Assembly: GCA_038239195.1 (NCBI GenBank)
Contig: JBBSEZ010000393.1
Location: 1 to 9,381 of the forward strand
Reading direction: 5' to 3'
Source of the DNA: JBBSEZ01 sp038239195
GTDB lineage: Bacteria; Planctomycetota; Planctomycetia; Gemmatales; Gemmataceae
Length of the DNA stretch: 9,381 nucleotides
Part shown: positions 5,163-9,381 of the stretch, piece after piece
How the letters are laid out: every line of letters starts with the position of its first letter
Position numbering within the stretch: position 1 is the first letter of the stretch
Notes under the pieces: generated by a model
Database searches by the model: none
Seen by the model: only the letters and a program-made list of their open reading frames with translations
Told to the model about the DNA's origin: nothing
Program-made: the position numbers and the translations under genes

Positions 5163-6766
5163 AGCGCCCACCGCGGCTGAACCACCGCCAGGTCGGACAG
5201 TCCCAGGGCGGTCTCGCCCATGAGCCGGGTCAACGGCCTCATCGCCCACTGCGGGACGCCGGGGATTTTTTGCAGCCCCATGCGCACCTCCTGCACCACC
5301 TGTACCTCGGGCGGCAGCAACTGCTTCAGTCCCACGAGCGAATGGCGGTGCGTACACAGGATCACGGTGCGGGGCTGGGTGCGCACGAGAGTACGCAACT
5401 CCTCAATGTCTTTGCTGCGGTAGGTGCGCAGGTCGTCGCGGCGCAGGTAGAAGCCGATCGAGTCGCAGTTGCGCGGATAGCAGACGATCGGGGCGTCGCG
5501 CTCGGCGCACAGGGCGAGCACCTCGCCCGGCCGGCTCATGGGCGAGCGATAGGCGGCGTACCACGGCAGGGCGGCGTAATGGAAGGCGAGCAAGAGAGCG
5601 AAGGTGGCGCCGGCGACGCCCGTCGTCCAGCGCGACGCGCGCCATCGACTGTGAGCGAGAAAGTGGCCGAGGACGAGGGCGAGGGGGGGCAGGGCGGGCA
5701 ATACGTAGGTTGGCAACTTGCACGACGACAGCGTGAAGAACAGCACGCACCAACCGCCACCCAGCAGCAGGAAGCCCAGCTCGGGCGAGCGCACCCGCGC
5801 CACTTCTTCCTTCCCCGAGAACAGGAAGCGGAGGAAGGGGACGAGCAGCAGCGCCCCGGGGAGCAAGGCCCCCAGCAGGATGGGCGCGTAGAACCAGACG
5901 CCGCGCACGTGCATGGCCGGGGCGAGAAAGCGGCGGACGTTGTGCTCCCAGAGGAAGTACGACGCGAACTGCGGCACGCGCACGCTGAGGGCGACGTACC
6001 AGGGCAACGCCACCAGGGCCACGGTCGCGGCGAAGGCGAGCAGCGCCCGCCAACTCGGTCGGGCGCCTTGCCCGCTGAGGCGCTGCTGAAGCCAGAGCGG
6101 CGGGGCCAGCAGCAGCAGGGCGACGGGGCCCTTGGTGAGCACGCCCAGCCCGCAAGCGACGGCCGCGAGCGCCCACCAGCCCCGATGGAGCGCCGGCCCG
6201 CGGGTGGCGGCGAAGGCGCCGAACAGGGCCAGCGTCGCCCAGAACGTCAAGAGGCCATCGAGGACGAGCAGGCGGCCCATGCCCAGGAAGCCCGGCGAGA
6301 GGGCCAGGGCCAGCGCCCCCCACCAGGCCGAGCGCTCGCCGAGCCAGCGGCGGCCGAACAGGTAGACGAGCAGGACGCAGCCGTGGACCGACAGGGCCGG
6401 GACGAGGCGGGCGGCCCAGTCGTGGGCCCCGAAGAGGCGATAGCTCAGCATCACCAGCCAGTAGAACAACGGCGGTTTGTCGAGATAGGGCTCGCCCTGG
6501 AGCAGGGGGACGACGAGCTCGCCGCGCGCGAGCATCTCGCGCGGTATCTCGGCATATCGGCTCTCGTCGGGCTCGAAGAGGCGGAAGCCCAGGCAGGGGT
6601 AGAGCAGCACGGCGGGCAACAGCAGGAACAGCAGGCCGGACGTGCGGCAAGCAGTCGGGGCGGCCGTGGGGGGGGCCGGGAAGAGGACGCGCGACCACAG
6701 AAAGGGCGCCCAGCCGAGAAGGGAGCGCGGCAGAGGGGTGGGAACGGACGCTACGGCGCTATCCAT
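5066..6766 (-). CDS. GT39-type membrane glycosyltransferase (ArnT/PMT-like)
   Basis: A 566-residue multi-pass membrane protein of the ArnT/dolichyl-phosphate-mannose transferase class (GT-C fold). Such enzymes move sugar from a polyprenyl-phosphate donor onto lipids or proteins on the outer face of the membrane. Key motifs are DESRYAEIPREM (67-78) in the first extracytoplasmic loop with the catalytic Asp/Glu, YLDKPPLFYWL (94-104), LTKGPVA (210-216), and SCKLPTYVLPALPP (348-361). About 11-12 hydrophobic helices run to about residue 405, followed by a soluble C-terminal domain (about 410-530). I chose ATG at 6766, preceded by GAGGA at 9 nt; a GTG at 6817 would add 17 polar residues and is less likely. 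The final 32 residues are low-complexity (SSSLPIASARMSSGTP) and are encoded antisense to the hydrolase gene, so the original stop may have been lost. Acceptor unknown; a cell-envelope lipid or glycan is a guess. Confidence 0.9.
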   Translation of the reverse strand: MDSAVASVPTPLPRSLLGWAPFLWSRVLFPAPPTAAPTACRTSGLLFLLLPAVLLYPCLGFRLFEPDESRYAEIPREMLARGELVVPLLQGEPYLDKPPLFYWLVMLSYRLFGAHDWAARLVPALSVHGCVLLVYLFGRRWLGERSAWWGALALALSPGFLGMGRLLVLDGLLTFWATLALFGAFAATRGPALHRGWWALAAVACGLGVLTKGPVALLLLAPPLWLQQRLSGQGARPSWRALLAFAATVALVALPWYVALSVRVPQFASYFLWEHNVRRFLAPAMHVRGVWFYAPILLGALLPGALLLVPFLRFLFSGKEEVARVRSPELGFLLLGGGWCVLFFTLSSCKLPTYVLPALPPLALVLGHFLAHSRWRASRWTTGVAGATFALLLAFHYAALPWYAAYRSPMSRPGEVLALCAERDAPIVCYPRNCDSIGFYLRRDDLRTYRSKDIEELRTLVRTQPRTVILCTHRHSLVGLKQLLPPEVQVVQEVRMGLQKIPGVPQWAMRPLTRLMGETALGLSDLAVVQPRWALQQNRAQNAPTTARNGSSSLPIASARMSSGTP

Positions 6767-6852
6767 GCGCGAGATCCTCGCCGAGAACCACGGTGGGGCC
6801 GGCGAGGATGATGACACGGTTGAGCGCGGGGGTCAACGCCGTCTGGGGAAAG

Positions 6853-6911
6853 CGCGAAACGCCAAGCAAGAAGGGCGCCCTTTCGCGCCCCCTCTTGCTT
6901 GGCGTTTCGCG
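6853..6911 (-). terminator. Long perfect hairpin between zinc-ribbon gene and glycosyltransferase
   Basis: Arms 6853-6871 and 6893-6911 are exact 19-bp reverse complements (core CGCGAAACGCCAAGCAAGA). After a small internal bulge, 6873-6878 (GGGCGC) pairs with 6885-6890 (GCGCCC), leaving a 6-nt loop, CCTTTC. It begins 11 nt after the stop of the zinc-ribbon gene, the right place for a terminator, but only CTTTCCCC rather than a T-run follows. It may act as a transcript terminator or 3' stabiliser, or be a mobile palindromic repeat. Confidence 0.6.
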
Positions 6912-6921
6912 GACGGTCGCG

Positions 6922-7584
6922 TTAGCGCCGGCGCCGGGACGAGCCGGTGCCCTTGAGGCTGAAGACGACCAGGAAGGCCGTGCCGGCGAGGGCGAGACCA
7001 CCCACGGCGATCAGGCCAATGCCGAAGAAGATGGTCATCGTCTTCAAGCCCCTCCCCACGTCGGCCGCCGTCGTATCGGGCGAGGGCGCGGGAGTGTTGA
7101 ACGAGGGGGTGAACACCGGGTGGTTGCCCCCGTTGAACGCGGGGGCCGGGTTGTTGCCCCCGTTGAATAGGGGGCCCGGGTTGCCAATGCGCCGGGGGGC
7201 CCCGACCCCGTTGTGGTAGTCCAAGCCGCAAGGGCAGGAGAAGAACGCGGGGGGGCTATTGCCCGTGCCCATCGTCCGGCCGCACTGCTTGCAGTACCAG
7301 GTCTTGGTGAGGATCGGCCCGGGTTGCGGGCCGAAGCCGGGGTTCCCGATGTTCATCCCGCCCCGGTTCCCGATGTTCATTCCGGGGTTGCCGATGTTCA
7401 TCCCACCCGGGTTCCCGACGTTGAAACCGCCCGGGTTCCCGATGTTGAAGCCGCCCGGGGGATTGACGGGGCGGGGTGGACTCGGCGGAGGAAAACCACC
7501 GGGCCGAAACTGGGCGGAGAGGGAGTCGGCGAAGAACAGACAGCTCAGGAGAGCGACGGGCAACAGTAGGTGGGGGGGCCTCAT
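6922..7584 (-). CDS. Secreted/anchored zinc-ribbon protein with GGFNIGNP repeats and C-terminal TM
   Basis: A 220-residue protein with a clear layout: signal peptide (1-24, cleavage near LSA|Q), Pro-rich stretch (28-43), five GGFNIGNP-type repeats (44-82), a zinc-ribbon-like CKQCG...CPCG motif with Cys98, Cys101, Cys117 and Cys119, Asn/Gly repeats NGGNNPAP/NGGNHPVF (141-158), then a membrane helix (about 184-208) and a tail GSSRRRR. The last part resembles a surface-sorting signal (TM plus basic tail) or a simple type I membrane anchor, leaving the ribbon outside the cytoplasm. GAGGT lies 7 nt before the ATG. A good promoter candidate is about 50 bp upstream and a large hairpin follows the stop. 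No function can be assigned; a metal-binding or protein-binding surface role is inference. Confidence 0.85.
   Translation of the reverse strand: MRPPHLLLPVALLSCLFFADSLSAQFRPGGFPPPSPPRPVNPPGGFNIGNPGGFNVGNPGGMNIGNPGMNIGNRGGMNIGNPGFGPQPGPILTKTWYCKQCGRTMGTGNSPPAFFSCPCGLDYHNGVGAPRRIGNPGPLFNGGNNPAPAFNGGNHPVFTPSFNTPAPSPDTTAADVGRGLKTMTIFFGIGLIAVGGLALAGTAFLVVFSLKGTGSSRRRR
7339..7455 (-). repeat. Five octapeptide (24-bp) repeats GGFNIGNP
   Basis: Residues 44-82 of the zinc-ribbon protein read GGFNIGNP, GGFNVGNP, GGMNIGNP, GMNIGNR (7 residues) and GGMNIGNP. The DNA copies are close to identical, which suggests recent expansion by slippage or unequal exchange and likely copy-number variation between strains. 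The pattern has a hydrophobic residue every eight positions, compatible with a beta-strand-like or beta-roll stack. Confidence 0.85.
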
Positions 7585-7631
7585 CGAAGCACCTCAGGCG
7601 GGAAGTTGATCGAAAGAATGCCAGATTGGAA

Positions 7632-7661
7632 ATCGTACTTGATGGCGCCCCCTCTCGTCAA
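7632..7661 (-). promoter_or_regulatory. Sigma70-like promoter for the zinc-ribbon protein
   Basis: On the minus strand, TTGACG (7656-7661, 5 of 6 to consensus) is followed after 18 nt by TACGAT (7632-7637, 4 of 6). Just upstream is a T-rich stretch (TTTTTTTG near 7674-7681) that could be an UP-like element. The predicted start is near 7625, giving a 40-nt leader with a GAGGT ribosome binding site. Confidence 0.4.
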
Positions 7662-7830
7662 CAGTCGAGGAACAAAAAAATCGGCAAGGGCGGTTCTCCC
7701 GACAGCCGGCCCTGGCGCGCGGGCAAGATCTGAGGTGCTCTGCCGAGGCAAACGATACCCGCGAGGCCCCGGATCGGGTAGGATTGCAGGGCGGAGTGGT
7801 TGTTCTTGTTCCTGGCTCGGAGGAAGGACC

Positions 7831-8334
7831 ATGCGTGGCGGTTTGGCGGGGGGCCTCGTTCTCGTGCTGGCGCTGCTGGCCAACCGGGGCCCGGCGGAGG
7901 AGGAGAAGAAGGCCAAGTTCGAGCTGACAGCAGACGAGAAAACGCTGCTCCGGCTGCTCAACGCGTCGCGCGCGGAGGAGAAGTTGCCCCCGCTCAAGGC
8001 GAACGAGGTGTTGACGCGAGTGGCGCGGGCCCACTCGGCCAACATGCTCAAGCAAGGGAAGATGGCTCACGTCCTCGACGACAAGACGCCGGCGCAGCGA
8101 ACGCTGGCGGCGGGCTACGACTACAAGTCGGTCGGCGAAAACGTGGCCTTCAGCGAGGACGCCCGCGACTCCGTGAAGCCCGCCGACATCCACAAGGGCT
8201 GGATGAACTCGAAGCCGCACCGGGCCAACATCCTGGCCCCCCGGTTCAAGGAGGTCGGCATCGGCATCGCGCGCGGCCCCGGAGGGAAGATCTACTACAC
8301 GCAGGTATTCGGGACGTTGCGAAAGAACCGGTGA
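7831..8334 (+). CDS. Secreted CAP/SCP domain protein
   Basis: A 167-residue protein with a signal peptide (residues 1-21, hydrophobic LVLVLALLA core) and one CAP domain (PF00188, SCP/PR-1/YkwD class) filling residues 33-162. Conserved features are LLNASRAEEKLPPLK (42-56), ARAHSANM (65-72), KMAHV (77-81) with His80, GENVAF (102-107) with Glu103, and SKPHRANIL (127-135) with His130, then VGIGIARG and YYTQVFG. These His/Glu residues form the usual CAP cleft. Bacterial CAP proteins are extracellular and their activity is mostly unknown. The start is set by GGAGGAAGG just before the ATG and by the signal peptide. The next gene follows after 9 bp, so the two are almost surely co-transcribed. Confidence 0.9.
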   Translation: MRGGLAGGLVLVLALLANRGPAEEEKKAKFELTADEKTLLRLLNASRAEEKLPPLKANEVLTRVARAHSANMLKQGKMAHVLDDKTPAQRTLAAGYDYKSVGENVAFSEDARDSVKPADIHKGWMNSKPHRANILAPRFKEVGIGIARGPGGKIYYTQVFGTLRKNR

Positions 8335-8343
8335 GGCGCGCCG

Positions 8344-9342
8344 ATGAACATGGAAGAGGCGCTGCTCCAGGCGATCCACGAAGCGCCTGCGGACGAATCG
8401 CCCTGGCGGGTACTGGGCGATTGGCTCGAGGACCAGGGGGCCCCCGAACGCGCGGAGCTCCTCCGCCTCTCGCTGGCCTTGCGCCGAGAGGCCGAGGGGC
8501 CCGCGGCGCGCCAAGTGCTGGAAGGTCGCCTGCGCGCCCTCCTCGCGGCGGGGGCGCGCCCCTGCGTGCCGGGGCTGGTCAACTCGATCGGCATGCCCCT
8601 CGTTCTCGTGCCGCCGGGCACGTTTCTCATGGGCTCGCCAGACGACGAGCCGGACCGCTCGCTCGACGAGGGCCCTCAGTACGAGGTGACGATTGCCCGG
8701 CCGTTCTATCTCGGCGCCCATCCGATAACGCAACGACAATATCAGGAGGTGGTGGGCAGCAACCCGAGCTGTTTCTCCCCCGGCGGCGATGGAAAGGGGC
8801 GCGTGCAGGCCCTCGACACGGGGGCGTTCCCCGTCGAGAGCGTATCGTGGGAGGAGGCCGTCACTTTTTGCGCCAAGCTGTCCGGGCGCCGCCACGAGCG
8901 CAGCGCGGGCCGGTCGTACCGGCTGCCGACCGAGGCAGAGTGGGAATACGCCTGCCGGGCCGGCACCACGACGCCGTTCCACTTCGGCCCTTCGCTCACG
9001 ACGCGCCAGGCCAACGTGGAGGAGCCGAGCGGCGAGGCCCAGGCGACCTCGCTGAAGCGGACCACGACCGTCGGGTCGTATCCTCCCAACGCCTGGGGAC
9101 TGTACGACATGCACGGCAACGTCGATGAGTGGTGCTGCGACGGGTATGTCCGGGGCTACTACGACCGCTGCCGGGCACAGGGCTCGCAGGGGCCCGGCCG
9201 AGGCGATTGGCGCGTGGTGCGCGGCGGGTCGTGGCTGTATCGGGCGGCCTCCTCGCGCGCGGCCTGCCGCGGCTGCTTCCGGCCCGAGGACCGGCGCGTT
9301 GTGGTGGGCTTCCGTGTCGTGTGCGTGACGGGGCCGATTTAG
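8344..9342 (+). CDS. TIGR02996 domain fused to FGE-sulfatase (formylglycine-generating enzyme-like) domain
   Basis: A 332-residue fusion. Residues 1-47 are the TIGR02996 domain (EEALLQAIHEAPAD, then DWLEDQGAPERAELLRL), typical of Gemmata-like genomes. Residues 80-327 are an FGE-sulfatase domain (PF03781): NSIGMPLVLVPPGTFLMGS (80-98), PFYLGAHPITQRQY (120-133), YRLPTEAEWEYACRAGT (192-208), WGLYDMHGNVDEWC (251-264), RVVRGGSW (290-297) and GFRVV (322-326). True formylglycine-generating enzymes have two catalytic cysteines just after GGS; here the stretch after GGSW is LYRAASS, so sulfatase activation is unlikely. Other members act in unrelated roles or only bind ligands. No signal peptide is seen. 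GAGG overlaps the preceding stop codon and serves as ribosome binding site, suggesting translational coupling to the CAP gene; a second ATG six bases on (8350) is also possible. Confidence 0.92.
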   Translation: MNMEEALLQAIHEAPADESPWRVLGDWLEDQGAPERAELLRLSLALRREAEGPAARQVLEGRLRALLAAGARPCVPGLVNSIGMPLVLVPPGTFLMGSPDDEPDRSLDEGPQYEVTIARPFYLGAHPITQRQYQEVVGSNPSCFSPGGDGKGRVQALDTGAFPVESVSWEEAVTFCAKLSGRRHERSAGRSYRLPTEAEWEYACRAGTTTPFHFGPSLTTRQANVEEPSGEAQATSLKRTTTVGSYPPNAWGLYDMHGNVDEWCCDGYVRGYYDRCRAQGSQGPGRGDWRVVRGGSWLYRAASSRAACRGCFRPEDRRVVVGFRVVCVTGPI

Positions 9343-9343
9343 C

Positions 9344-9361
9344 CGCCCCGCTTGCGGGGCG
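9344..9361 (+). terminator. GC hairpin after the FGE-like gene
   Basis: CGCCCCG (9344-9350) pairs with CGGGGCG (9355-9361) around a CTTG tetraloop, starting 1 nt after the stop codon. No T-run follows, as with the other hairpins in this window. Probable terminator of the CAP/FGE-like unit. Confidence 0.45.
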
Positions 9362-9381
9362 CTGCACCGGCGCCGCGCCCC

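Noticed and set aside
5036..6811. A 591-codon plus-strand open frame opposite the glycosyltransferase
   Set aside because: Gln/Glu/Arg/Gly-rich composition with no domain; it is the GC-biased antisense shadow of the clear GT39 gene.
7339..7455. Possible CRISPR-like array from regularly spaced 24-bp repeats
   Set aside because: There are no unique spacers; the repeats are in frame and encode the octapeptide GGFNIGNP.
7589..7738. 9-bp inverted repeat GCACCTCAG / CTGAGGTGC, 132 bp apart
   Set aside because: Such a match is only mildly unexpected by chance in a 245-bp region, and one copy is just the ribosome binding site of the zinc-ribbon gene.
7800..9128. A 442-codon plus-strand frame overlapping the CAP and FGE-like genes
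   Set aside because: Arg/Gly/Ala-rich shadow; the CAP and FGE-sulfatase motifs are in the other frames.

Overview
The window is a 9.4 kb piece of a very GC-rich bacterial chromosome. It most likely comes from the Planctomycetes, family Gemmataceae. The best clue is the N-terminal TIGR02996 'repeat-companion' domain on the last gene, a module found mainly in Gemmata-like genomes. Repeat-rich secreted proteins, an orphan T2SF-domain protein, a stand-alone LON domain protein and an FGE-like protein without its catalytic cysteines fit the same picture. I see no rRNA, tRNA, CRISPR array, transposase, phage gene or defence system; this is mostly ordinary chromosomal sequence with some lineage-specific surface proteins.

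Left part (1-2844, all minus strand). A predicted three-gene operon reads leftward from 2844: a DUF309 protein, a stand-alone LON substrate-binding-domain protein (overlapping or nearly touching the first), and the thiol peroxidase Tpx. After a gap of about 290 bp with a possible hairpin and a possible promoter comes a secreted Tyr/Cys/Thr-rich protein. It is cut by the window edge and built on a clear 12-residue repeat (consensus close to YYxPVTTY plus four residues).

Middle (2984-5162, plus strand). A divergent region of about 140 bp leads into an orphan type II secretion/type IV pilus platform-like protein (two T2SF domains). Next is a 92-residue conserved hypothetical with a very strong ribosome binding site, a tiny ATGA-coupled ORF, and an ADP-ribosylglycohydrolase.

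Right-middle (5066-7584, minus strand). An ArnT/PMT-type GT39 membrane glycosyltransferase converges on the ADP-ribosylglycohydrolase gene, and their 3' ends overlap by 97 bp. Upstream of it, beyond a striking long hairpin (19 bp perfect stem plus 6 bp more), lies a secreted or membrane-anchored zinc-ribbon protein with GGFNIGNP octapeptide repeats and a C-terminal TM-RRRR tail. A good sigma70-type promoter candidate precedes it.

Right end (7831-9342, plus strand). A two-gene unit encodes a secreted CAP/SCP-domain protein and, 9 bp later, a TIGR02996-FGE-sulfatase fusion protein that appears to lack the formylglycine-generating cysteines. A GC hairpin follows the stop codon.

The strongest candidates for undescribed biology are the two repeat-bearing envelope proteins, the cysteine-less FGE-like protein and the 3' overlap of the glycosyltransferase and hydrolase genes. 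I found no convincing multi-gene novel system.
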